From Pseudoflavonifractor sp. An184 (GTDB lineage Bacteria > Bacillota > Clostridia > Oscillospirales > Oscillospiraceae): DNA of 64,000 bases. The stretch covers positions 62,001 to 126,000 of the forward strand of contig NZ_NFKI01000004.1 in NCBI RefSeq assembly GCF_002160305.1. Direction: 5' to 3'. Below, one piece after another: positions 44,339-51,808 of the stretch. The translations under genes were made by a program, and so were the position numbers. The notes under the pieces were generated by a model. That model had not been told where the DNA came from and ran no database searches. It saw only the letters and a list, made by a program, of their open reading frames with translations. The stretch's first letter is position 1. The number at the start of each line of letters is the position of its first letter.

Positions 44339-44352
44339 TCGTCCACGCCCTC
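44339..44352 (-). repeat. 14-base inverted copy of the ftsY 3' region
   Basis: The reverse complement of TCGTCCACGCCCTC equals ftsY bases 44258-44271 exactly. It begins 22 bases after the ftsY stop codon, the same relative place as the inverted copy behind smc. Confidence 0.88.
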
Positions 44353-44481
44353 AGCCGCCGCAGGCGGCCCGGCGCTTGCGCCGTCCAAGCGTTTTGCCGA
44401 AGGCAAAACCTTGCCGCAGGGCGGATTCATTCCGCCCGAGGATTTGAATAAAATGGGCCCCCAAACAAACAAAGTTTGTTT
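44353..44481 (+). other. five-hairpin segment between the two ftsY tails
   Basis: Stems in order: GCCGCC/GGCGGC, CGGCGC/GCGCCG, GTTTTGCC/GGCAAAAC, GGGCGG/CCGCCC and CCAAACAAAC/GTTTGTTTGG. The last abuts the second ftsY tail. The middle part resembles the right half of the 131-bp repeats at 11150 and 11613. Confidence 0.75.
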
Positions 44482-44539
44482 GGGCGTGGACGATTTAAAG
44501 CCCTTTGATGCCATGGAGTTTGCGGAAGCGCTTATTTGA
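44482..44539 (+). repeat. second, recoded copy of the ftsY 3' end
   Basis: The first 24 bases equal 44260-44283. The remaining codons encode the same residues to the end (FDAMEFAEALI) but five sense codons differ synonymously (TTC/TTT twice, GAG/GAA, GCC/GCG, CTG/CTT) and TAA is replaced by TGA. No start site of its own. Confidence 0.95.
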
Positions 44540-44540
44540 A

Positions 44541-44563
44541 TTGACAATGGACAATTGACAATT
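44541..44563 (+). repeat. short TTGACAAT repeat
   Basis: TTGACAATGGACAATTGACA and the next bases contain three near-copies of (T/G)GACAAT. It directly follows the second ftsY tail. Confidence 0.7.
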
Positions 44564-44605
44564 TGCCGGGGACGGGAGCGGATGCTTCTGTTGGGAGGAA
44601 GCGGA

Positions 44606-44806
44606 ATGGATTGGTACGATGTTGTTGTATTGCTCTTGATCATTCAAGTAGTTCGATTTCGCGCCCAGGGAGGGAAAATCCGCCTCCAGGACTTTAAGCT
44701 GTGGGGAAAGGATGTGACCCCGGAGCAGCGCCGGAACAACCTGATGGGGTTTGCCGTCATACTTGCTCTGATAGGGCTCGGCCTGCTGTTCTGGCTGGTG
44801 GATTGA
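44606..44806 (+). CDS. small membrane protein, first of a tandem pair
   Basis: ATG 44606 with GGGAGGAAG upstream gives 66 residues. One membrane segment at each end flanks a basic centre, LQDFKLWGKDVTPEQRRNN. The product at 44921 shares the FKxWG...V/PE-QRR/K-NL-GF pattern, so the two arose by duplication. Function unknown; they lie between ftsY and rph. Confidence 0.65.
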   Translation: MDWYDVVVLLLIIQVVRFRAQGGKIRLQDFKLWGKDVTPEQRRNNLMGFAVILALIGLGLLFWLVD

Positions 44807-44920
44807 GGGGCGTTCAGACAAACGTCGCTGTATGGTCCCGATGGGAATTTGTGAGGAGGCCGCACGCCGCCTCCTGGCCGCCTGGAAGATCAATCAATGG
44901 AAAATGAGAGGAGACACAAC

Positions 44921-45124
44921 GTGACGCAGGAAAATCTTTGGTTCGGGCTGTTGGTGGCCTGGGTAGTCATTTGGCTGTGGACCCGGTTTCAGTCCGGGAC
45001 CATGAAACTCAAGTATTTCAAGTTTTGGGGCGATGTGCCGGAGGCACAGCGGAAAGACAATCTCAGAGGATTTGGCATGACCGCGGCATTGCTGGTCATC
45101 AACGTGCTGCTGAATATCTTCTGA
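44921..45124 (+). CDS. small membrane protein, second of a tandem pair
   Basis: GTG 44921 with AGAGGAG upstream gives 67 residues. Two membrane segments flank LKYFKFWGDVPEAQRKDNL, homologous to the preceding gene. An in-frame ATG at 44897 has no site. Function unknown. Confidence 0.65.
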   Translation: MTQENLWFGLLVAWVVIWLWTRFQSGTMKLKYFKFWGDVPEAQRKDNLRGFGMTAALLVINVLLNIF

Positions 45125-45243
45125 TGGCGGCCTTTGACTAAGTTAAGAAAAATTTAAAGGGTCAATTCACATACTATCCAAACATTTCCGGTGGAACCTG
45201 TGGTACAATAAGAAAAATCAATTCGAGAGAGGAAGTTTTTGCC

Positions 45244-45957
45244 ATGCCACGTATGGACGGAAGAGCCAACGACCAGCTTCGGCCGGTGGAGATCATTCCC
45301 AATGTAAACAAGTTTGCGGAGGGCTCCTGCCTGATCCGCTGCGGCAATACTCATGTGCTGTGCACCGCCAGCGTGGAGGACCGGCCGCCCCGCCACGTCC
45401 CCGAGGGGGAGGGCTGGGTCACCGCCGAGTACTCCATGCTCCCCCGGGCCAACCGGGAGCGGTCCCGCCGGGACATCTCCAAGCTGAAGCTCAGCGGCCG
45501 CTCCGCCGAGATCCAGCGGCTCATCGGCCGGGCCCTGCGCTCGGTGGTGGACCGGAAGAAGCTGGGCCCCTGGAACGTGACCATCGACTGCGACGTGCTC
45601 CAGGGGGACGGGGGCACCCGCACCGCCTCCATCACCGGGGGCTATGTGGCCATGATCCTGGCCTTTCAGAAGATGCAGAAGGCCGGGCAGCTGAACGCCT
45701 GGCCGGTGAGCGGGATGGTGGCCGCCGTCTCCGCCGGCGTGGTGGACGACGTGCCCATGCTGGACCTGTGCTATGAGGAGGACTCCTCCGCCATGGTGGA
45801 TCTGAACTGCGTCATGGACGACCAGGGCCGCCTCATCGAGATCCAGGGCACCGGCGAGGGCCGCCCCTTCACCCTGGCCGAGCAGCAGAAGCTGGTGGAG
45901 CTGTGTGCCAAAGGTATTCAGGAGCTCCAGGCCATCCAGAAGAGCGTATTGGAGTAA
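45244..45957 (+). CDS. rph: ribonuclease PH
   Basis: A 237-residue phosphorolytic exonuclease starting MPRMDGRANDQLRPV. It has NRERSRRDISKLKLSGRSAE, LIGRALRSVVD, DCDVLQGDGGTRTASITGG and GTGEGRPFTL, all standard RNase PH motifs. It trims tRNA 3' ends with phosphate. It starts a run with rdgB and nadD, a common order. A TACAAT -10 lies near 45204 without a clear -35. Confidence 0.96.
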   Translation: MPRMDGRANDQLRPVEIIPNVNKFAEGSCLIRCGNTHVLCTASVEDRPPRHVPEGEGWVTAEYSMLPRANRERSRRDISKLKLSGRSAEIQRLIGRALRSVVDRKKLGPWNVTIDCDVLQGDGGTRTASITGGYVAMILAFQKMQKAGQLNAWPVSGMVAAVSAGVVDDVPMLDLCYEEDSSAMVDLNCVMDDQGRLIEIQGTGEGRPFTLAEQQKLVELCAKGIQELQAIQKSVLE

Positions 45958-45978
45958 GAAGAAGGGGGAGAGGGAGTC

Positions 45979-46275
45979 GTGGCTCAGGCATTTGAAGCGA
46001 TCATGCTGATTTGTTTTGGGATTTCCTGGCCCTTCAACATCGCCAAATCCCTGAAATCCCGGACCGCCAAGGGAAAGAGCCTCCAGTTTGAAATCTGCGT
46101 GGTGGTGGGCTATCTCTTCGGCATCGCGGGGAAATTTATTGGCGGAAACGTCACCTATGTGCTGGCGGTCTACATCCTGGATGTGCTGATGGTGAGCACC
46201 GACATCGTTTTAACCTGCCGCAACCGCCGGCTGGACCGTCTGGCGGAGGCAAAAGAAGGGAGCGCTGCGGAATGA
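45979..46275 (+). CDS. small membrane protein with PQ-loop-like motif
   Basis: A 98-residue protein from GTG 45979 with GGGGGAGAGGG upstream. Three hydrophobic segments; ISWPFNIAKSLKSRTAKGKS after the first resembles a PQ-loop/SemiSWEET half-repeat. Its stop overlaps the rdgB start. A transport role is possible but not shown. Confidence 0.65.
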   Translation: MAQAFEAIMLICFGISWPFNIAKSLKSRTAKGKSLQFEICVVVGYLFGIAGKFIGGNVTYVLAVYILDVLMVSTDIVLTCRNRRLDRLAEAKEGSAAE

Positions 46276-46871
46276 AACTGGTACTGGCCAGCAAAAATCA
46301 GAAAAAACTCGTGGAGATGAATGAGATCCTGTCCCACCTGGGGATTCAGGTCTGCTCCGAGGCGGAGGCCGGGGTGGACGTGGAGGTGGAGGAGACCGGC
46401 GCCACCTTCGAGGAGAACTCCCTGCTGAAGGCCAGGGCCGTCATGGAGGCCAGCGGCATGCCCGCCATCGCCGACGACTCCGGGCTGTGCGTGGATGCCC
46501 TCAACGGAGCGCCCGGGGTGTACTCCGCCCGCTACGGCGGGGAGGGGCTGGACGACGCCGGCCGCTACCGCCTGCTGCTGGAGAACATGCGGGGGCAGAC
46601 CCCGCGGACGGCCAAGTTCGTGTCCGTCATCACCTGCTGCTTCCCCAACGGGGACGTGCTCTCCGCCCGGGGGGAGTGCCCCGGCACCATCGCCTTCGCC
46701 CCCATGGGGGAGGGCGGCTTCGGGTACGACCCGGTGTTCTTCATCCCCAGCCTGAAAAAGACCTTCGCCCAGCTCTCTCCCGAGGAGAAGAACGCCATCT
46801 CCCACCGGGGCAAGGCTCTGGAGGCTTTCCAGGTCAAGCTGGAGGAGTACCTCGGGGAAGATAGGAGTTAA
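46272..46871 (+). CDS. rdgB: XTP/dITP diphosphatase
   Basis: A 199-residue Ham1/RdgB protein: LASKNQKKLVEMNEIL at the N-terminus, IADDSGLCVDALNGAPGVYS, GEGGFGYDPVFF and the end SHRGKALEAF. It hydrolyses deaminated purine nucleotides to keep them out of DNA. The ATG overlaps the previous stop. Confidence 0.95.
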   Translation: MKLVLASKNQKKLVEMNEILSHLGIQVCSEAEAGVDVEVEETGATFEENSLLKARAVMEASGMPAIADDSGLCVDALNGAPGVYSARYGGEGLDDAGRYRLLLENMRGQTPRTAKFVSVITCCFPNGDVLSARGECPGTIAFAPMGEGGFGYDPVFFIPSLKKTFAQLSPEEKNAISHRGKALEAFQVKLEEYLGEDRS

Positions 46872-46895
46872 GAATTAAGAATTAAGAATTAAGAA
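46868..46895 (+). repeat. four tandem TTAAGAA units
   Basis: TTAAGAA is repeated four times without a break; the first unit holds the rdgB stop codon. Confidence 0.95.
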
Positions 46896-46940
46896 TGGGG
46901 CGGCGCCCGACACACTAAATTACAGGAGTTAGAAATTATT

Positions 46941-47267
46941 ATGGAAGAACTGACAAGCAAACAGCGCGCCCAGCTGCGGGGCCTGGCCAACAGCATCGAC
47001 ACCATTCTGATCGTGGGCAAGGACGGCATCGGGGACAACCTGGTGAAGCAGGCCGACGACGCTTTGGAGGCCCGGGAGCTCATCAAGGGCAAGGTGCTGG
47101 AGAATTCCCTCATGTCCGCCCGGGAGGCGGCGGAGGCCCTGGCCCCCCTCACCCGCAGCGAGGTGGTGCAGGTCATCGGAACAAAATTTGTATTATATCG
47201 TCCAAGCCACAAGAAGGATAAAAAGGACAAGATCGTTCTGGTGGAGGGCAAGAAAAAGCGGCCCTGA
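46941..47267 (+). CDS. yhbY: YhbY-type CRM-domain ribosome assembly protein
   Basis: A 108-residue CRM RNA-binding protein: LTSKQRAQLRGLANSID, the GKDGIGDN loop, LIKGKVLENS and GTKFVLYRPS. It binds pre-50S ribosomal particles. It precedes nadD, the usual order in Firmicutes. Confidence 0.92.
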   Translation: MEELTSKQRAQLRGLANSIDTILIVGKDGIGDNLVKQADDALEARELIKGKVLENSLMSAREAAEALAPLTRSEVVQVIGTKFVLYRPSHKKDKKDKIVLVEGKKKRP

Positions 47268-47306
47268 CGGCTGAAACAAAATTTGAAGCAAAGGTGGGAA
47301 CGCGCA

Positions 47307-48515
47307 GTGAAAATCGGCATTTACGGGGGAACCTACAACCCGCCCCATCTGGGGCACCTGGCGGCGGCCCGGACGGCCATTGACGCGCTGAAGCTGGATA
47401 AGCTGCTGCTCATGCCGGCGGCGGTGCCCCCCCACAAGGCGCTGCCGGAGAACACCCCCTCCCAGGAACACCGGCTGGCCATGGTGGAAAAGCTGGCCGA
47501 CGCCATGGACCTGCCCGGCGTGGTGGAGGTGTCCACCCTGGAGCTGGAGCGGGAGGGAAAGAGCTACACCTCCGAGACGCTGGAGGAGCTGCGCCGCCGC
47601 TACCCCAAGGCGGAGCTGTGGCTGCTCATGGGGACGGACATGTTTCTGACCCTCCACCTGTGGCACGACGCCAAGACCATCCTGCGGCTGGCCAAGATCT
47701 GCGCCTTCGGCCGGACCGAGCAGGACGGGGAGGCGGTCTTTGCCCCCCAGCGGGAGTTTTTGACCCGGGAGTACCACGCCGACGTGGTGACCATTACCCT
47801 GCCCGGCCTGATCGATGTGTCCTCCACCCAGCTGCGGGAGCTGCTGGTCCGGGGGAAGGGGCGGGAGTACCTGCTCCCCTCTGTGTACGGCTATATTCTG
47901 ATGAATCACTTGTACGGCACCCAGGTGCATTTAAAGTGCCTGGACCTGCCCGAGCTGCGGGCCTGCTCCTACTCCATGATCCGCCACAAGCGGGTGGCCC
48001 ACGTGATGGGGGTGGAGGAGGAGGCGGTCAAGCTGGCCAAATTCTGGGGCGCCGACCCGGAGCTGGCCCGCCACGCCGCTATTTTGCACGATTGCACCAA
48101 ATACCTGGGCCTGGAGGACCAGTTGCATTTGTGTGAGAAATATGGTATTGAATTAGACAGCTTGGAGCGCCAGGCGGTAAAACTGCTTCACTCCAAGACA
48201 GGGGCATGTATTGCCAAGTATGTTTTTGGGGAACCTGATGAGGTATACGAGGCCATTTTCTGGCACACCACCGGCAAGGCGGATATGACCCTGCTGGACA
48301 AGGTCCTGTATATGGCGGACTACATAGAGCCGAACCGGGATTTTGACGGGGTGGAGGAGCTGCGGAAGCTGGCCTACACCGACCTGGACCAGGCTATGCT
48401 CCTGGGGGTGGACTCCACCATCCGGGAGATGGAGGAGCGGGGCTATCTCATCCATACCAATACGCGGGAGGCCAGACAGTGGCTGCTGGATCAGGGCGTG
48501 AAGCTGAAGGAGTAA
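47307..48515 (+). CDS. nadD: NadD-YqeK fusion: NaMN adenylyltransferase + HD phosphohydrolase
   Basis: GTG 47307 with AAGGTGGG upstream gives 402 residues. Residues 1-200 are NadD: KIGIYGGTYNPPHLGHL with the HxGH-type motif, MGTDMF, and DVSSTQLRELL (ISSTxxR). Residues 210-402 are YqeK, an HD-domain Ap4A hydrolase: HKRVAHVMGVEEEAVKLA and AAILHDCTKYL carry the metal ligands, then ADYIEPNRDFDG. The two are separate adjacent genes in most Firmicutes; here one frame continues without a stop. The cell gains NaAD synthesis and dinucleotide-polyphosphate removal on one chain. Confidence 0.92.
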   Translation: MKIGIYGGTYNPPHLGHLAAARTAIDALKLDKLLLMPAAVPPHKALPENTPSQEHRLAMVEKLADAMDLPGVVEVSTLELEREGKSYTSETLEELRRRYPKAELWLLMGTDMFLTLHLWHDAKTILRLAKICAFGRTEQDGEAVFAPQREFLTREYHADVVTITLPGLIDVSSTQLRELLVRGKGREYLLPSVYGYILMNHLYGTQVHLKCLDLPELRACSYSMIRHKRVAHVMGVEEEAVKLAKFWGADPELARHAAILHDCTKYLGLEDQLHLCEKYGIELDSLERQAVKLLHSKTGACIAKYVFGEPDEVYEAIFWHTTGKADMTLLDKVLYMADYIEPNRDFDGVEELRKLAYTDLDQAMLLGVDSTIREMEERGYLIHTNTREARQWLLDQGVKLKE

Positions 48516-48524
48516 ACAGACCTT

Positions 48525-50246
48525 ATGAGCGGAAAAAGAGAGAGTAAGACAAACAGAACCCGCCGGAAGCCCTCGGGAGGGCTGGCCGGCTGGTGGAGAC
48601 AGCACCGGGCCTGGGTGTCCGGCCTGGACCGGGGACAGAAGATCCGGTACCGCCTGTTTCAGTTTTTGGTGGTGGTGGCCGTCCTGGCCATTGCCGTCTG
48701 CCTGGCGGCCCGGGCCTGGATCACCCTGCCCACCGTTCCCAATCTCCCCTCCGGGACGGTGACGACGGAGGAGGGGGACATGACCTTCGACGGGGCCGAG
48801 CTGCCCAATGTGGCCAAGAGCGGTCGGAAGGACGGGGTGTACACCTTCCTCCTGGTGGGCCAGGACACGGGCGGCGGCGGCAATACCGACACCATGCTCC
48901 TTGTGACCTTCGACAGTGTGAACAAGGAGGTCCACGGCATGAGCCTGCCCCGGGACACCATGATCAACAGCAGCCACTCCGGCGCGGGACACCGGCTCAA
49001 CGCGGTGTACAACTATAACAAGGGCAGCGACCCCGACACCCAGATGGAGAAGGGGATCACCGCCCTGAAGCGGGAGGTGGGCAAGCTCACCGGCATCATT
49101 CCCGATTTCTATGTGGTGGTCCAGTGGGAGGCCGTGGGCGAGCTGGTGGACGCCATCGGCGGCGTGGACTTCGACGTGCCCTTTGACATGGACTACGACG
49201 ACCCGGCCCAGGACCTGCACATCCGCCTGAAGGCCGGCCAGCAGACCCTCAGCGGCGAGGACGCCATGGGGCTGATCCGCTGGCGGCACAACAACGACTA
49301 CTCGGTGCAGTACCCCAACGGGGACCTGGGGCGGGTGCAGACCCAGCAGGCATTTCTGAAGGCGGTGGCGGCCGAGTGCCTGAAGCCGGAGATCCTGCTG
49401 AAGGCCCCCAGCCTGGCGCAGATCTTCCTGGAGCGGGTGAGCACGGATCTGTCCATCGGCAATCTGCTGGCCTTTGCCCAGCTGGCAGTGGGGATGGACG
49501 CGGAGAACGATGTGACCTTTGTCACCATGCCCTGGACCAACGCGAATTATCCCGGCGTGTCCATGATCCTGCCGGATGTGGACGAGCTGCTGGAGATCCT
49601 CAACGACGGCTTCAATCCCTACCAGGACGAAATCCAGGCCAGCGACCTGTCGGTGCTCTACCGCAGCAGCGACGGCAGCTATGGGGTGACCAGCGGCACC
49701 CTGCTGGACTCCTCCCTGTCCCGGCCCAGAAGCAGCGGTTCGTCCAGCTCCTCCGGCGGGAGCAGCGGAAGCTCCAGCAGTCAGACGCCGGATGTGCCGG
49801 CCACCGAGGAGCCGGTGGAGAACCCCGACGGCTCCCAGACCACCGATCCCAGCGGCTCCGGCGAGGTCACCGATCCCGGCGGAACCGGTGAAAATCCCGA
49901 CGGCTCCCAGACCGGCGACTCCAGCGGCGGGACCGGAGAAAATCCGGACGGCTCTCAGCCCGCCGATCCCTCCGGTTCCGGCGGGACCACCGCCCCCGGC
50001 GAAAGCCAGGGCGGAGGGCAGACGGACCCCGGCGGCAGCTCGGGCGGCTCCCAGGATACCGCCGACCCCTCCGGCTCTCAGAGCGGCGGCGGGAGCAGCT
50101 CCAGCACAGGGGGCGGGGAGGCTGTTCCCCCCTCCCAGGACATTCAGGGCGGCGCAGCCGCCCAGGCGCCGGAGTCTGAAAGCGGCCTGACAGTGGCCGA
50201 CCTGCCCAGCTGGCTCAACCCCACCGGGGCGGAGCCGGCGGCATAA
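48525..50246 (+). CDS. LytR-CpsA-Psr family cell-wall polymer ligase
   Basis: A 573-residue protein with a basic cytoplasmic start, one membrane segment near 45-65 and an extracellular LCP domain (about 110-360): FLLVGQDTGGGGNTDTMLL, MSLPRDTMINSS and GLIRWRHNNDYS hold the catalytic Asp/Arg residues. LCP enzymes attach teichoic acid or capsule polymers to peptidoglycan. The last 180 residues are low-complexity Ser/Gly/Asp/Pro with repeated units NPDGSQ...DPSGSG. It starts nine bases after nadD-yqeK. Confidence 0.9.
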   Translation: MSGKRESKTNRTRRKPSGGLAGWWRQHRAWVSGLDRGQKIRYRLFQFLVVVAVLAIAVCLAARAWITLPTVPNLPSGTVTTEEGDMTFDGAELPNVAKSGRKDGVYTFLLVGQDTGGGGNTDTMLLVTFDSVNKEVHGMSLPRDTMINSSHSGAGHRLNAVYNYNKGSDPDTQMEKGITALKREVGKLTGIIPDFYVVVQWEAVGELVDAIGGVDFDVPFDMDYDDPAQDLHIRLKAGQQTLSGEDAMGLIRWRHNNDYSVQYPNGDLGRVQTQQAFLKAVAAECLKPEILLKAPSLAQIFLERVSTDLSIGNLLAFAQLAVGMDAENDVTFVTMPWTNANYPGVSMILPDVDELLEILNDGFNPYQDEIQASDLSVLYRSSDGSYGVTSGTLLDSSLSRPRSSGSSSSSGGSSGSSSSQTPDVPATEEPVENPDGSQTTDPSGSGEVTDPGGTGENPDGSQTGDSSGGTGENPDGSQPADPSGSGGTTAPGESQGGGQTDPGGSSGGSQDTADPSGSQSGGGSSSSTGGGEAVPPSQDIQGGAAAQAPESESGLTVADLPSWLNPTGAEPAA

Positions 50247-50294
50247 AAATACGCAATACCAGGCTGGAACACAAAAGAGAAAGGAGAACTGCCT

Positions 50295-50654
50295 GTGACA
50301 TCATATGAAAGCGCCATGCTGTTGGCCAACACCTTGGACGGCAAAAAGGGGGAGGAGATCAAGGTCCTGAAGACCGAGGGCCTCACCACCCTGGCCGACT
50401 ACTTTGTCATCTGTACCGCCACCTCCACCACCCAGATCAAGGCCATGTCCGACGCCTGTGAGGAGGCCATGGAGAAGAACGGGGAGCGGGTCCACCACAT
50501 CGAGGGCCACCGGGGCGGCACCTGGCTGCTGATGGACTTCTCCGCGGTGGTGGTCCACATCTTCATGGACGAGGCCCGGAAGTTCTATGATCTGGAGCGC
50601 CTGTGGGGCGACGCGGAGGAGATTCCTCTGGAGAAACCTCAGGCGGCCCAGTAA
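50295..50654 (+). CDS. rsfS: ribosomal silencing factor RsfS
   Basis: GTG 50295 with AAGGAG at 8 bases gives 119 residues. LKTEGLTTLADYFVICTATS, HHIEGHRGGTWLLMDFSAVV and VVHIFMDEARKFYDLERLW are the Iojap/RsfS motifs. It binds ribosomal protein uL14 and blocks subunit joining under starvation. Confidence 0.94.
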   Translation: MTSYESAMLLANTLDGKKGEEIKVLKTEGLTTLADYFVICTATSTTQIKAMSDACEEAMEKNGERVHHIEGHRGGTWLLMDFSAVVVHIFMDEARKFYDLERLWGDAEEIPLEKPQAAQ

Positions 50655-50683
50655 GTAGAGTGCTTGGAGAGGAAAAAGCTGAA

Positions 50684-50875
50684 ATGGACAAGGACCGGTT
50701 TCAGAAGGTTTACAGCCAGGGCCTGGTCAATGTGGCCGAGATCCTGGTGGACACCCAGACGGGGGTCAATTACCTGTATTATTGGAGTGGAAACGGAGGG
50801 GGGCTGACGCCCCTGCTGGACCGGGAGGGAAAGCCGGTCATCACGGCGGTGGGCGGCGGCCCGGAGCGTTCCTGA
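50684..50875 (+). CDS. DUF6440-like small protein
   Basis: ATG 50684 after AGAGGAAAA gives 63 residues: RFQKVYSQGLVNVAEILVD, then TGVNYLYYWSGNGGGLTPL and a GKPVI end. This pattern matches the DUF6440 family of small proteins; function unknown. It closes the rsfS operon. Confidence 0.75.
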   Translation: MDKDRFQKVYSQGLVNVAEILVDTQTGVNYLYYWSGNGGGLTPLLDREGKPVITAVGGGPERS

Positions 50876-50910
50876 GCGCCCGGTCCCAGACGGAGGAGAG
50901 CGAAAACTCC

Positions 50911-50939
50911 TTGACAACCGCCGGGAAATCCCATATAAT
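50911..50939 (+). promoter_or_regulatory. promoter of the T-box/valS operon
   Basis: Consensus TTGACA, 17-base spacer, consensus TATAAT. Confidence 0.92.
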
Positions 50940-50947
50940 TCATATCT

Positions 50948-51196
50948 GAAATACCAGAAAAGCGTTGCCGAGGAGGAGTATCCGGCCGCGGGCGGTGAAG
51001 AGAGGAGACGGGTGGTGCAAGTCTCCCCGCCGGGCGGGAGAAGGTGGCCTCGAAGCTCCGCCCCTGAACTTGACGCAGTAGGGGGCGGCGGCCCCCGCCG
51101 TTACCGGGCTTGAGCGTTCCCCCACAGGGGAAAATTCAGGTGGTACCACGGACATGCTTACGTTCGCCCTGAGCCAAAGCGGCTCAGGGCATTTTT
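50948..51196 (+). promoter_or_regulatory. T-box riboswitch (valine) ahead of valS
   Basis: The T-box core AGGTGGTACCACGG is at 51138-51151 and would pair with the free NCCA end of uncharged tRNA. Stem I spans about 50968-51060, with AGAGGAG and GGTGGTGCAAG as its internal landmarks. The specifier loop near GAGAAGGTGG (51038-51047) contains GTG (Val) at 51044-51046, overlapping GGT (Gly) by one base. The terminator at 51166-51196 ends the leader. Uncharged tRNA-Val would favour antitermination and raise valS expression. Confidence 0.9.
51166..51196 (+). terminator. T-box-controlled terminator
   Basis: The stem GCCCTGAGCC / GGCTCAGGGC with a 5-base loop, followed by ATTTTTATT. Confidence 0.92.
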
Positions 51197-51217
51197 ATTG
51201 CAGGGGGAGGAATCTGT

Positions 51218-51808
51218 GTGGCGCAGAAGCCAAAACTGAGGACCCATACCCAGATGGATATTTCGCTGGTGGAGGAGATGCAGCATGTGGTGGACCGGGT
51301 CCTGGTGCCCAACTGCATCCGCAAGACCCAGGCGTTCTATCTGGGCATAGGGGTGCTGTGCCTGGGCATCGGGGCCGGCAGCGTGCTGGCAAGCGGGCAG
51401 CTGGCGGTGGGAGCGATCTTCGGCCTGCTGGGCCTGGCAATGCTGGGCTGGGGGGCCATGGCCTACCACATCGCGGCCCGCAAGACCTACCGGCAGATGG
51501 AGAAGGCGGTGCGGTTCACCGACTATGTGCTGGAGAAGGAGAGCCTGTGGGCCTCCAACGGAAGGGGCGACTTCCACTACCCCTACTCCAGCTGCGTCCG
51601 GCTGGTGGAGACTGAGAAGAACGTCTACTGCGTCACGCGGCAGGGGGACACCCTGGTGCTGAGCAAGGAAAATCTGAAGGGGGGAACCATGGAGGAACTG
51701 CGCCTGTGGCTGACGGAGCACTGCCGGCTGCCCATCGTGGTCCTCGACTCCCATTGGAAGGTTATCGAGCGCGTTGAATCAAATCAGAAGAAGGAGAATC
51801 CGCAATGA
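51218..51808 (+). CDS. two-segment membrane protein (YcxB-like)
   Basis: GTG 51218 with GGGGGAGGAA upstream gives 196 residues. Two adjacent membrane segments (about 42-85) are followed by a beta-rich cytoplasmic domain, [20 protein letters not shown], resembling the YcxB C-terminal domain. Function unknown. It lies between the T-box and valS and its stop overlaps the valS start, so valine starvation should induce it too. Confidence 0.7.
   Translation: MAQKPKLRTHTQMDISLVEEMQHVVDRVLVPNCIRKTQAFYLGIGVLCLGIGAGSVLASGQLAVGAIFGLLGLAMLGWGAMAYHIAARKTYRQMEKAVRFTDYVLEKESLWASNGRGDFHYPYSSCVRLVETEKNVYCVTRQGDTLVLSKENLKGGTMEELRLWLTEHCRLPIVVLDSHWKVIERVESNQKKENPQ

Noticed and set aside
41941-44539. Diversity-generating retroelement as the cause of the repeated 3' ends
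   Set aside because: Changes are not adenine-specific, no amino acid changes, and no reverse transcriptase gene is near.
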